DNA of 64,000 nt from DATAGF01 sp963813355 (GTDB lineage: Bacteria; Actinomycetota; Thermoleophilia; Miltoncostaeales; Miltoncostaeaceae), in the NCBI GenBank assembly GCA_963813355.1, contig CAWEYS010000013.1, positions 62,001 through 126,000 on the forward strand. The letters are read 5' to 3'. Made by a program: the position numbers and the translations under genes. The notes under the pieces are model-generated. The model made no database searches and was not told the DNA's origin. It saw only the letters and a list, made by a program, of their open reading frames with translations. Numbering within the stretch: position 1 is the first letter of the stretch; every line of letters starts with the position of its first letter. Below, in pieces: positions 37,397 to 45,000 of this stretch.

Positions 37397-37411
37397 CCCT
37401 GCAAACGGGCA
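37397..37411. repeat. 15-base inverted repeat partner of 38804-38818
   Basis: CCCTGCAAACGGGCA here and its exact reverse complement at 38804-38818, each beside an att-like core. A looser form (CCCTGCACAGCGGGC) follows attL near 8367. Confidence 0.5.
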
Positions 37412-37448
37412 TGCAGGGTGTGCAGGGAAGGCGCCAAATGCCGCTCGC

Positions 37449-37471
37449 GTGCGGTCCCCGGTGTGTCCCTG
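37449..37471 (+). repeat. 23-base direct repeat, copy 1 (second copy 38768-38790)
   Basis: An exact 23-base match containing GGTCCCCGGTGTGTCCC. The copies flank a 1.3-kb segment holding an integrase fragment, so they may be arm sites of a second element. Confidence 0.55.
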
Positions 37472-37539
37472 GATCGCGCTGCCCCGCAAGCAGGGCACGG
37501 CAAGCCTGGTAGCGCGGAGCCGGCGTGCGCGTCCATGAT

Positions 37540-37971
37540 GCTGCCCCCCGAGGAGGCAGGCCCAAGATCGTTGACGCCCACTGGCACGCCAAGGAGAGCA
37601 AAGGCCGCCACGGTCTGATCGACGCCTGGGAGAAGGGCCTGGTCGTCCCCAGCCGGGAGCAGACGGCCCGGATCATCGAGGTGCTCGAGCTGGTGCCGCG
37701 CGAGGACCGCGAGCCCGATGCCCCGGTGTTCGCCGGCGTGGCCCGGGCACCCCTGCGCACCGACCTGGGGCGGGCGTGTCGGGCGACCGGCGTGCCGCGC
37801 TTCGGCCTGCATGACCTCCGTCACCGGCGCCTGTCGCTCTGGCACCGCGACGGCGTGCCGGCGGCCGAGGCCGCCAAGCGGGCCGGCCACGCGCGCTCGT
37901 CGGTGACGCTCGACACCTACTCGCACGTCCTCGTGGACGACCGCGAGGTGGACCGCCAGAGCCTTCTGTAG
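37540..37971 (+). pseudogene. C-terminal fragment of a second tyrosine integrase
   Basis: About 140 residues. FGLHDLRHRRLSLWHRDGVP carries the HxxR box, AAKRAGHARSSVTLDTYSHV the second His and the Tyr, and the tail reads DDREVDRQSLL. The N-terminal part with arm- and core-binding domains and the first Arg box is missing; upstream residues (KESKGRHGLIDAWEKGLVVP) do not rebuild it. It is a different integrase from the one at 8264, lies right after attR, and fits a deleted element that used the same tRNA. Confidence 0.7.
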
Positions 37972-38026
37972 GGTTGACGGCCTCGGCCCCACTGCCTCGC
38001 CCGGCAGTCTGGGTCGGGAGGCTTGA

Positions 38027-38656
38027 GTGAGCGACGGTCGCGAGGCAGGCAAGCTGGGGCTCGTCGGGATTGCCCTCCTGGCGCTGGTCGCCAGCCCGGC
38101 GTACGCGCTCAGCGGCTCCGCACCCGGGATCGGCGGCCATCCGGCCGGCGTGCGCCTCGCCCGCCAGATCGACGCTGCCTACCGCTCGGTGCCCTGGGTG
38201 AGCACGGCCGGCACGGCGACGAGGGAGGGCTCGCGGTTCAGGGTGCGCGGCCAGCAACGGCTGCGAGGCGGCCTCGTCGTCGAGCAGCTCCTTCGGATTC
38301 TCACAGCGGACGGGAACCACCTGGTCAGCGAGCGTGTCTCGCGGGGTCGCTTCGACTTCGACCGCGACCCGCCAGCGCGGTGCTGGACGCGCACCGTGAG
38401 GGCCCGCTCGCAGTGGCTGCCGAAGCCCTTCTTCACCACTGCGGGTGATCGCTACGACGCCCCTCGCCGACACGGCCGGCGAATCGTCCTCACAGTGACC
38501 GATCGTGAGGGCGGCGAGTCGCGGTCGATCGTCAGGGCGCGCGACAGGCACGTCCTCTCCGGGGTGGGAAGGGACCCGAGCGGCATCGTGGTCAGAGTCG
38601 TCCTCACCGAACCGCGCGGGGCACCCGCGATCCCAAGGCTGCTTCCCGCCTGCTGA
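38027..38656 (+). CDS. secreted hypothetical protein, 209 residues
   Basis: A signal peptide (LGLVGIALLALVASPAYALS) precedes a globular part with RLARQIDAAYRSVPWVSTAG, VVEQLLRILTADGNHLVSER and SWRS-like basic stretches, ending RLLPAC. It resembles exported lipoprotein-fold (LolA-like) proteins in its strand spacing, but I cannot name it. GTG 38027 is 55 bases after the integrase fragment. It may be cargo of the decayed second element. Confidence 0.6.
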   Translation: MSDGREAGKLGLVGIALLALVASPAYALSGSAPGIGGHPAGVRLARQIDAAYRSVPWVSTAGTATREGSRFRVRGQQRLRGGLVVEQLLRILTADGNHLVSERVSRGRFDFDRDPPARCWTRTVRARSQWLPKPFFTTAGDRYDAPRRHGRRIVLTVTDREGGESRSIVRARDRHVLSGVGRDPSGIVVRVVLTEPRGAPAIPRLLPAC

Positions 38657-38767
38657 GCACGGGCCGGCGCCCGTGGTGGCGACGGGTCGGTGACACTCGG
38701 CACGGTCCCGTCAGAGCCGCAGGTGCCCACCACTGGGCTCAAGGACCGCGCTCCCAGAGCCGTCCCG

Positions 38768-38790
38768 GTGCGGTCCCCGGTGTGTCCCTG
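38768..38790 (+). repeat. 23-base direct repeat, copy 2
   Basis: Identical to 37449-37471; ends 27 bases before the partial att core at 38818. Confidence 0.55.
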
Positions 38791-38817
38791 AGAGGGTCGA
38801 ATGTGCCCGTTTGCAGG

Positions 38818-38842
38818 GCAGGTTCGAGTCCTGCCGGGCGCA
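38818..38842 (+). repeat. partial third copy of the tRNA-Arg end
   Basis: Twenty-five bases of the T-arm and acceptor end (GCAGGTTCGAGTCC...GCGCA) match both att cores, and the next five (TCGAG) match attR's flank. It marks the right border of a probable older element (37370-38842). Confidence 0.7.
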
Positions 38843-38952
38843 TCGAGGAAAGCCCAGGTAACGCGGGGCTTTCCGGCGCCCGGGGCGGTGGCGCGATTTC
38901 GCAAGCGAAAGCGTCTGAGAGCGCCCGACGACCATGGGGAGCGCCGTTGACC

Positions 38953-39290
38953 ATGGGGGAGACCATGGGGGAGCCAGCACCGAAGGACATCGACGACCGC
39001 CTCGCGGCGCTGCGCTGCCCCTGTGGGGTGGCCGCGAACACGGTCCACCTGATCGACCCGAGCTTCGACGGCCTGGAGCCCTGGCCGGCTGGCTCGGACG
39101 ACGGACCCCACACGGGCCCGCGCAAGCGAGGCAGCATCGCGGTGCCGTGCTGTCCCGACCACGACCTCGGCCCCATCTCGTCTCGGTCGTGGACCTCCGC
39201 GGGGACTGGGGGTTCTGGCTCGAGCACTTCGGGGGCAAGGCCTGGCGGGGCGACCGCGCCCTGCTCGTGCTCGTCGAGGACCGTCCCTAG
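38953..39290 (+). CDS. hypothetical protein, about 112 residues, Cys-containing
   Basis: The N-terminal half (KDIDDRLAALRCPCGVAANT, VHLIDPSFDGLEPWPAGSDD, SIAVPCCPDH) has a CPC and a CC pair that could bind zinc. After a frame change near 39170 it ends LRGDWGFWLEHFGGKAWRGD. Two in-frame ATGs (38953, 38965) lie in a repeated CCATGGGGGAGA stretch, so the start is uncertain. Family not recognised. Confidence 0.5.
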
Positions 39291-39333
39291 CGCCCGCTCC
39301 AGCGCCCCAGCTTCCTCGACACGCCCGGCCGGG
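39287..39333 (-). repeat. 47-base repeat, copy 1 (decayed C-terminal coding end)
   Basis: 45 of 47 bases match 39669-39715. On the minus strand it would encode RPGVSRKLGRWSGR and a stop, but an in-frame TGA lies just upstream, so it is a remnant. Confidence 0.6.
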
Positions 39334-39402
39334 GCCCTCAAGTCAGGGCGAAGGCTGCCGAGACTAAGGGCATCGGCAGGCGAATCGGCGGGGGATGGCG
39401 AC

Positions 39403-39597
39403 ATGGGCGACAAGGCGGCGGCGCGGCAGGTTGGCGAGTACCGGGCGGCCCTGGCGGATCTGCGGCATGCGGTGGAGGCCCGCCTGGCCGGCCCGACCGA
39501 CCGAGACCTCTTGGAGCAGCTCCAGAAGGCGCGGGCGAAGGTGCGGAGCATCGAGCGGGGCCGAACGCCCGCGACTCCGGTTCTCGCGCCCGTCTGA
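39403..39597 (+). CDS. hypothetical helical protein, 64 residues
   Basis: MGDKAAARQVGEYRAALADL, RHAVEARLAGPTDRDLLEQL and QKARAKVRSIERG suggest one long amphipathic hairpin. ATG 39403 follows GGGGGATGG. It is one of several short accessory genes on the decayed second island; function unknown. Confidence 0.45.
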   Translation: MGDKAAARQVGEYRAALADLRHAVEARLAGPTDRDLLEQLQKARAKVRSIERGRTPATPVLAPV

Positions 39598-39668
39598 AAG
39601 CGCCTGAGGCCAGCCCCGAAATCGCCTCACAGGCCTTCTCAGGCCAGCTTGCCGAGTGAAGCGACGGG

Positions 39669-39891
39669 CTAGCGCCCGCTCCAGCGCCCCAGCCTCCTGG
39701 ACACGCCCGGCCGGGTGCCGGGGATGGCGCCGCCGCCGGGATAGTCGCCCCAATCCGGGGCCCGCACCGCCGCCACGGTACGCCGCTCGGCGAAGAGCCG
39801 GCGCCGCTCGGCCTCGAGGTGGTCGTATCCTCTCGGTGCGCTAGCCCCTCGGCCCGCCCGCCAACAGAGCTCTCGGGTCGGTCACCGTCAT
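39669..39891 (-). CDS. small hypothetical protein ending RRLGRWSGR
   Basis: ATG 39891 overlaps the stop of the upstream gene by 4 bases (ATGA): MTVTDPRALLAGGPRG, a one-base frame change near 39843, then YDHLEAERRRLFAERRTVAA, VRAPDWGDYPGGGAIPGTRP and GVSRRLGRWSGR. About 73 residues. The last 14 codons are the 47-base repeat whose decayed copy lies at 39287-39333, so this gene type was once duplicated here. Not a recognised family. Confidence 0.5.
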
Positions 39892-40136
39892 CGGACGGCG
39901 GCCCGCGTGCAGGCCGCCGCGAGCTTGCCCTCGCGGTAGGTGAGGCCCTGGCGGTACGCGTTCCAGCGGATGACCTTTCCCGAGCGGTAGAACGCGACCG
40001 AGTACCAGCCGCGGTCGCGCGGGGGCACGGCGTCGACGGTGCGGCCCGCGTCGGCGCGGCGGGCATTCCAGCCGTGGCGGTCAAGGCACGTCTCGGCAGC
40101 GCGAGCGGCCCCCCGCACGGTCTGGCCGTGGGCCAC
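39888..40136 (-). CDS. small secreted protein (start upstream unclear)
   Basis: 82 residues from GTG 40136: VRGAARAAETCLDRHGWNAR, TVDAVPPRDRGWYSVAFYRS, GKVIRWNAYRQGLTYREG, ending TRAAVR. In-frame codons extend upstream to 40196 as ALIASLAAAATLVAAAPAVA, a clear signal peptide, with GGGAGGACGAC before it but only ACG at the expected start. A base error or a rare start is likely. It is coupled to the next gene by an ATGA overlap. Confidence 0.6.
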   Translation of the reverse strand: MAHGQTVRGAARAAETCLDRHGWNARRADAGRTVDAVPPRDRGWYSVAFYRSGKVIRWNAYRQGLTYREGKLAAACTRAAVR

Positions 40137-40246
40137 GGCGGGCGCCGCCGCGACGAGGGTCGCGGCGGCGGCGAGGGAAGCGATTAGGGCTCGCGTGGGT
40201 CGTCCTCCCGCCGGGCGATTCTCCTGATGATCTGATCAAGCCACCC

Positions 40247-40278
40247 GATCAGCACCATGACGAACATCGGTGCTGATC
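40247..40278. promoter_or_regulatory. perfect inverted repeat GATCAGCACC / GGTGCTGATC
   Basis: Ten-base arms (40247-40256, 40269-40278) with a 12-base loop, between a leftward secreted-protein gene and the rightward HNH gene. A candidate operator for the divergent pair; no T-run follows, so a terminator is less likely. Confidence 0.45.
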
Positions 40279-40473
40279 CTCGGGAGCGGCTCGGGCCGGG
40301 TCAAGCCTGCTGCCGCGTCGCTGGGTGGGCTGGCCAGGCGCGCTCGGGAATCATTTCCCCCCACGCGGGCCCCGCTTGCCAGCGGAGACGGGGATCGCAA
40401 CGACGAGGCCGCCTCGCTCGCCGCTGCTCTGCTCAGCCATGGTGCCGAGTGTTACGTCCCGGTCGCGGTTACA

Positions 40474-40821
40474 GTGCACCCAGTGCCCCCGCGAGACTCG
40501 CCCTACGGGCGGAGCTGGGCCCGGGTCCGGCGGGCCGTCCTCGCCCGCGACTGCTACCGCTGCCACATCTGCGGCCTGCCCGGCGCCGACAGCGTGGACC
40601 ACCTGGATCCGGTCGCCACCCACGGCCCCGCCATCCCACCGCTGAACCGGCTCGCCGCCGCCCATGTCGGCTGCAATAGCAGGAGGGCGCGGCTGCTTGA
40701 GCAGGAGCGCGGGACCGCGAGCCCGAGCTACCCGAGCCAGCCATGGCTGGTCACCGGCGGCCCGGGCCGCCGAGTGTGGTGGGGCGCGATCGAGCCCGGC
40801 GACCTGGCGCGTCGCGGATGA
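40474..40821 (+). CDS. HNH endonuclease
   Basis: About 115 residues from GTG 40474. YGRSWARVRRAVLARDCYRC and HICGLPGADSVDHLDPV contain the first Cys pair and the catalytic DH; NRLAAAHVGCNSRRARLLE contains the last N, H and Cys, as in phage and mobile-element HNH nucleases. The frame is open back to 40270 and a longer start is possible. The tail (WLVTGGPGRRVWWGAIEPGD) is variable. Its stop overlaps the next gene's ATG. Confidence 0.78.
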   Translation: MHPVPPRDSPYGRSWARVRRAVLARDCYRCHICGLPGADSVDHLDPVATHGPAIPPLNRLAAAHVGCNSRRARLLEQERGTASPSYPSQPWLVTGGPGRRVWWGAIEPGDLARRG

Positions 40822-41024
40822 CCCCAGAGCCCGAGGAACCCTGGGAGGCTCGCGTGGCCCGGGCGGCGGCCCGGCGTGACCTCAAGGTGCAGCGGTCGCA
40901 CGACTGGGACCGCTCGCTGCCCGACGACGGCACCTACGTCCTGGTGAACCTGTGGACGAACGGGCCGGTCGCGGGGCCGGGGTTGAGCCGGGAGGGGGTC
41001 GAGCGGGCCCTCGAGGTGGACTGA
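40818..41024 (+). CDS. hypothetical protein, 68 residues, coupled to HNH gene
   Basis: MTPEPEEPWEARVARAAARR, SHDWDRSLPDDGTYVLVNLW and PGLSREGVERALEVD. The ATG overlaps the HNH stop (ATGA), so co-translation is likely. It is soluble, with no recognised family, and may act with the nuclease. Confidence 0.55.
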   Translation: MTPEPEEPWEARVARAAARRDLKVQRSHDWDRSLPDDGTYVLVNLWTNGPVAGPGLSREGVERALEVD

Positions 41025-41096
41025 TCGGACTGAAGGGTCATCGCCTCGTCCGTCCCTCCCGAGCTGGCGTCCATCCTGGCGTCCACAGCGAGCCCC

Positions 41097-41121
41097 GTGT
41101 ACGACAGCGCGTGTCGTACAC
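41097..41121. promoter_or_regulatory. 25-base perfect palindrome GTGTACGACA-N5-TGTCGTACAC
   Basis: Ten-base arms (41097-41106, 41112-41121) around GCGCG; even the spacer is nearly symmetric. It sits in a 350-base gap, just before a short open frame (from about 41131: VVPCAVAATIIVSVAMLTMA) that resembles a one-helix membrane protein but soon breaks frame. Operator-like. Confidence 0.55.
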
Positions 41122-41246
41122 CCCGGGGGTGGTCCCCTGCGCCGTGGCCGCGACCATCATCGTGTCGGTCGCGATGCTGACGATGGCGATCACCGCTGCT
41201 CGGCAAGGATGGGCGACCGCTTGGTGTCGTCGAGGCCAAGCGCAGC

Positions 41247-41355
41247 TCACGCGAGGCCGCTTTCACGCGAAAGTGGAAGCGTGCGGCGGGTCGGCTGGGG
41301 CTGCTGCTCGTCCGGCGCCGGCGGAGACGACCGCAGTCACGCGAAAGGGGAAGCG
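41247..41355 (+). repeat. TCACGCGAA-type direct repeats
   Basis: TCACGCGAAAGNGGAAGCG occurs at 41263-41281 and 41337-41355 (18 of 19 identical), with a partial TCACGCGAGG at 41247. Function unknown. Confidence 0.4.
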
Positions 41356-41375
41356 GGGACCCGGGACCGTGCAGC

Positions 41376-41735
41376 TCACTCGCGACGAAGCCGGTACCAG
41401 TGCTCGTCGGGCTTCAGCACCAGCTCCAGGATCTTGGGCGGGTGGAAGTGCGACGCCTCCACGTTGGTCACCTTCCATCCGGGGAAGGCCGCCTCGACCT
41501 CGCTGCGGCTCGCCCCCCGTATCAGGGGTCTCCTACGCCTGGGCCACAACGAGCAGCAGCACGGTTGCGTCGGACGCGGCCACCGCGCTGACCTCCCGAC
41601 CCATCGCCTCGCGCTGGGCGCTGTTCAGGCCGTGGAAGGTCCCGGTGTCCAACACCAATTGGAAGTCGGAGCCGACCCCCGCCCCCCGCCCTGGTGGCCG
41701 CGAAGGGAGCCGACACTGCGATCCCGACGCCGTGG
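41376..41735 (-). pseudogene. C-terminal fragment of a SAM-dependent methyltransferase
   Basis: About 118 residues: GSDFQLVLDTGTFHGLNSAQ, REAMGREVSAVAASDATVLL and, after a one-base frame change near 41535, RSEVEAAFPGWKVTNVEASH, ending PDEHWYRLRRE. It matches the last third of class I methyltransferases of the kind with a DxGxFHGL motif. The SAM-binding N-terminus is gone, so the gene is a remnant on the decayed second island. Confidence 0.55.
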
Positions 41736-41842
41736 TCGGTCGGGGCAGGCCCTGATGTCAGTGGTCGGGACCTCTGCGGAGGCGCGTGTCATTAGCGCCA
41801 GGAGCTACACCCGGGCCGATGCGGTCGCGGCCAGCCAGTCGC

Positions 41843-41904
41843 CACCCCCCTGGGTCCCCGAAAGGCAGGGGGGTGCCCACGGTGTGAGGCACCCGGTCGG
41901 GTGC
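41843..41904 (+). terminator. two tandem hairpins upstream of a small gene
   Basis: CACCCCCCTG (41843-41852) pairs with CAGGGGGGTG (41866-41875). GCACCC-GGTC-GGGTGC follows at 41889-41904. Without T-runs, they could be terminators or a structured leader for the gene at 41946. Confidence 0.45.
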
Positions 41905-41945
41905 GAGCGTGTGCTCATCGGAACCCCCGAACGAAAGGGCACACC

Positions 41946-42113
41946 ATGAGCGAAACGATCGCCACCCCGACCGGTAGCGAGAGCCACGACCGCGACTTCG
42001 TCTGGCGCGGCCGCTGGGCGGGTGGTCTCAACTCGCCCGCACTCCTCGCCTCGACAAGCGCGGGGAGGGGCGCCTTCTCCGGCCGACCGCCCGCCAGGTG
42101 GCCGAGTCGCTGA
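41946..42113 (+). CDS. small hypothetical ORF after tandem hairpins
   Basis: MSETIATPTGSESHDRDFVW then RGRWAGG. Beyond about codon 27 another frame (LARTPRLDKRGEGRLLRPTA, RQVAESLTPGR) looks more protein-like, so the end is uncertain. ATG 41946 follows GAAAGGGC. Unknown family; coding status is moderate at best. Confidence 0.3.
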   Translation: MSETIATPTGSESHDRDFVWRGRWAGGLNSPALLASTSAGRGAFSGRPPARWPSR

Positions 42114-42434
42114 CTCCTGGACGGGCGCTACGGGGAGGGCGGCGGTCGCGAGCTTCGCCACCCTCCCGGACGCCGTCGCGACCCTGATGGAGGGGCGCGT
42201 CCCCCGCCCGTGACGGTCTAGCTTCCGCATCCTTCGGTCGCGCCCGTGGCGACGCCAAGGGGGGCGGGGGGTATGCCTTGACCTCGACACCCATCGAGTG
42301 CGGTGAGCGGAGGCGGCTTTCTGGTGGAGGGCCCCGCTCGGACACGCTGTGGCCAGAGAAATTTCCCCCCTGGGCCACCTGGAACGCTGGTTCGGAGTGT
42401 GCACCAGGGGTGCGCCGGAGGATAGGCTCGCGCG
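42114..42434. other. 320-base region without a recognised gene
   Basis: G/C-run-rich (GGGGGGCGGGGGG near 42260) with short open frames only. I see no regulatory pattern that stands out. Confidence 0.35.
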
Positions 42435-42668
42435 ATGGGCGATGAGCGCCGCACCGCCGAGATCGAAGCCAGACTGGAGGCTGAGGGTCTGGGCGTGTGG
42501 TTCGACAACCAGCCTCGCGCCGCCGAGCATTTCCCGGACTGGCTCGTCGTGGCCATCCCCTCTGGGGCCGCACCCCGTAGGGTCGCCTCGACCGATCTGT
42601 TCGCGCACGGCGAAACGAAACTCGAAGCCCTGGAGCGACTCGCCGCGTTGGTCTTCGGCGGCGCCTAG
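42435..42668 (+). CDS. hypothetical protein, 77 residues
   Basis: MGDERRTAEIEARLEAEGLG, VWFDNQPRAAEHFPDWLVVA and DLFAHGETKLEALERLAALV form an alpha-beta-alpha pattern without cysteine or membrane segments. It is an intact frame with high third-position GC. Not recognised; probably a small accessory gene at the edge of the decayed island. Confidence 0.5.
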   Translation: MGDERRTAEIEARLEAEGLGVWFDNQPRAAEHFPDWLVVAIPSGAAPRRVASTDLFAHGETKLEALERLAALVFGGA

Positions 42669-42741
42669 CAGCCCGTAGGAGCCAGCGTCCCGGCGCGGTA
42701 GCGTTCGCGGCGCGACGGCTCAGCACCGTTCGCCAAGGGCG

Positions 42742-42990
42742 CTATCCCACCAGGGCGGCGATCGCCAGTGCGATCCCGCCCCACACGACGCACGACACGA
42801 CCAGGACACCGGCCCAGACGCCGACGCGCAACCAGTCGATCTCACGGGGCGGGGGGGCGATCCGGCGCGCGAGGCGCCCCTTGGGAGGACGCGGGGGCTG
42901 GGGGCTGGCTGGCGGGGTGGGAGTGAGCCGGGGCAGGGTCGAGCTGATCATTCCGGGAACTGCTGGCATCGCGATTCGCCCTCGCTCCAT
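42742..42990 (-). CDS. small single-helix membrane protein
   Basis: 82 residues. A Pro-rich basic N-terminal tail (LTPTPPASPQPPRPPKGRLA) precedes one membrane helix (VGVWAGVLVVSCVVWGGIA). ATG 42990 or a later ATG (MPAVPGM, MISSTL) could start it. Function unknown. It lies convergent with the 77-residue gene and divergent from the oxidoreductase. Confidence 0.5.
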   Translation of the reverse strand: MERGRIAMPAVPGMISSTLPRLTPTPPASPQPPRPPKGRLARRIAPPPREIDWLRVGVWAGVLVVSCVVWGGIALAIAALVG

Positions 42991-43224
42991 CGGGACGACG
43001 GTGCGCGACTTTGACCTGCGAAGGGGACAAGGCCCTGCTAAGGCGCGGCAAAGGAGACCGGGGGGACATCAACGAGCCGCACGTAGCCGCGGAGCTCAGA
43101 AGACGCCGCCCCGGCTCAGCTGGGCCGGCCCGCCATCGGTCACATCTTCGCGCGCTCGGGTGTCTCCCGAGTGACAGATCGACTCTGCCGGCGCCGAGCC
43201 GCCGGCGCTGGGAAAGGAAGAACG

Positions 43225-43995
43225 ATGCAGACCGAAAGCAGGAGCCAGAGGATCGCCGTCACGGGAGCCACCGGCCGGGTCGGATCGCACCTCGTCGAGA
43301 TCCTCGAGCAGCGCGGCCACGATGTGGTCCCGATCGCGCGCTCCAAGGGTGTCGACGTGGTCAGCGGCGAGGGTCTCGACGAGGCGCTCGTCGGGGCCGA
43401 GACCATCATCGACACGGCCACGGGGCCCTCGCCCGACCAGGGAGCGGCGACCGAGTTCTTCACCGCTTCGGCACGGAACCTCCAGCGAGCCGGCGCCGCA
43501 GCCGGGGCGAAGCGGATCGTCGTCGTCTCGATCATCGGCATCGACAAGTTCCAGGGCGGCTACAACGCGGCGAAGGTGGCGCAGGAGCAGACGCTGCTCG
43601 AAGGCCCGCTCCCGGTCCGGATCGTTCGCGCGGCCCAGTTCCACGAGTTCGTCGGTCAGCTCGTCGGGTGGACGATCCAGGATGGCGTCGCCTATCTGCC
43701 CGAAATGCGAACGCAGCTCGTGGCCGCCCGCGTCGTCGCCGAAACCCTCGCCGACGCGGCCGAGGAGCCGGAGATCCAGAACGGCAGGATCACCGAAATC
43801 GCCGGCCCGCAGGCGGAGCGTCTCGCCGGCGCGGCCGCGGCGCTTTTCGCCAGCCGAGGTGACTCGTTCGAGATCCGCGAGGGCCGCCAGCCCGGCGACC
43901 CGGACGCCGCGGCCTATGCGGAGGGCGCCGCGTTGCCCAACCCGGGCGCGAAGCTCGCCGGCCCCAGCTTCGAAGAGTGGCTCGCGGCGGCGTAA
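43225..43995 (+). CDS. NmrA-like NAD(P)-binding oxidoreductase
   Basis: 256 residues of an atypical SDR. The Rossmann motif is IAVTGATGRVGSHLVEILEQ; RAGAAAGAKRIVVVSIIGID and YNAAKVAQEQTLLEGPLPVR follow, with Tyr-x3-Lys lacking the classical Ser-Tyr spacing, and the C-terminus LAGPSFEEWLAA is typical. Relatives bind NAD(P) and often sense redox state rather than catalyse. ATG 43225 has AAGGAAG upstream. An intact backbone-like gene marking the end of the accessory zone. Confidence 0.82.
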   Translation: MQTESRSQRIAVTGATGRVGSHLVEILEQRGHDVVPIARSKGVDVVSGEGLDEALVGAETIIDTATGPSPDQGAATEFFTASARNLQRAGAAAGAKRIVVVSIIGIDKFQGGYNAAKVAQEQTLLEGPLPVRIVRAAQFHEFVGQLVGWTIQDGVAYLPEMRTQLVAARVVAETLADAAEEPEIQNGRITEIAGPQAERLAGAAAALFASRGDSFEIREGRQPGDPDAAAYAEGAALPNPGAKLAGPSFEEWLAAA

Positions 43996-44137
43996 GCGCA
44001 GGTTTCGTCGACGGGCGATGACCGGGAGAACACGACGACCACGAAGGCCAGCCAGCCGAACGTGGCGGTCTTCCAGTGGGCGGTGCTCCACCGCGCCCAT
44101 GCGAGTCGCCCGACCGCCGCGGGCCGTGGCCCGGCGA

Positions 44138-44569
44138 TCAGCGGGCGGCCGTGCCCCGGTCGAGCTCGAAGGAGACCCTGCCCCTGGCGCCGTCGAGCTT
44201 CATGGAGTCGGCCAGCTGGTCGACCATCCAGAGCCCCAGGCCGCCGTGGACGTGGGGCGGCGGCCGGGTCGGGCGGCCCTCCAGCTCGAAGCCGCGGCCG
44301 CAGTCGCAGACGATGATGCGGACCCGGGCGTCGTCGGCGCGCGCCATCACGTGGATGGCGTCCCCCTCGGCCAGGCCGGCGTGCATCACCGAGTTGGAGA
44401 CCAGCTCCGAGACCATCAGCCGCGCGCTGTCGAGCCGATCGGGTGGGAGGTAGCGCTCGAGCCAGCCCAGCCACCTCCGGGCCTGACGGGGCGCCAACGG
44501 GCTCGACGGCACCCGAGTCCGTCGCGTCTCGACGGCGTCGTCGGCGCTGGTGTCGGGGTCGAGGTCCAT
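44138..44569 (-). CDS. anti-sigma-type ATP-binding protein (HATPase_c_2)
   Basis: 143 residues of the RsbW/SpoIIAB class. The N-box is LMVSELVSNSVMHAG, the G1 region VRIIVCDCGRGFE and G2 GGLGLWMVDQLADSM. These kinases bind ATP, hold a sigma factor and are released by STAS antagonists. ATG 44569 is 11 bases after the stop of the STAS gene, so the two form an operon. No sigma factor lies nearby in the window. Confidence 0.85.
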   Translation of the reverse strand: MDLDPDTSADDAVETRRTRVPSSPLAPRQARRWLGWLERYLPPDRLDSARLMVSELVSNSVMHAGLAEGDAIHVMARADDARVRIIVCDCGRGFELEGRPTRPPPHVHGGLGLWMVDQLADSMKLDGARGRVSFELDRGTAAR

Positions 44570-44580
44570 TGTGCTCGCTG

Positions 44581-45000
44581 CTACCCGGCCTCGGGGCCGG
44601 CCACTCCACGGTCGGGCCCACGAGAACCGTCGGGCGAGTCACCGCCGACCCGGCCGACGCGGAAGGTGAAGCGATGCTCGAGGCCGGCCAGTGAGATCAC
44701 CTGCTCCACCGACTTGCTCGCGATGAGCTCCGCGGCCCGGCCCTGCGCCTCGAGGCTCTCGACCGACTCGAGCAGGGCGCGCAGCCCGTTCGAGCCCATG
44801 AACGTGACCTCGCTCAGGTCGATGAGCACCGGCCCCCCGGAGCGTCGGTCGGCCTCGTCGAGGGCGAGCCGGGCGTCCGCCTCGCTGGCCATGTCGAGCT
44901 CGCCGCGCAGGGTCACCACGATGCGGCCGTCCTGCTCCTGGACCTGGGCGTCGAACGACTCGTCGGGCACGACATCATGGTCCCGCGCGGGGGCGGCCAT
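44581..45000 (-). CDS. STAS-domain anti-sigma factor antagonist
   Basis: 139 residues with STAS strands RIVVTLRGELDMASEADARL and PVLIDLSEVTFMGSNGLRAL (the phospho-acceptor Ser is in MGSNG), then QVISLAGLEHRFTF. The ATG at 45000 is preferred to 45006 because AGGAG lies 6 bases upstream of it. It would be the switch partner of the following anti-sigma protein, dephosphorylated by a SpoIIE-type phosphatase such as the one encoded at 46338-50271. Confidence 0.85.
   Translation of the reverse strand: MAAPARDHDVVPDESFDAQVQEQDGRIVVTLRGELDMASEADARLALDEADRRSGGPVLIDLSEVTFMGSNGLRALLESVESLEAQGRAAELIASKSVEQVISLAGLEHRFTFRVGRVGGDSPDGSRGPDRGVAGPEAG

Noticed and set aside
39190..39750. CRISPR-like repeat
   Set aside because: There are only two copies of the 47-base unit, far apart, with no spacers or cas genes; it is a duplicated gene end.
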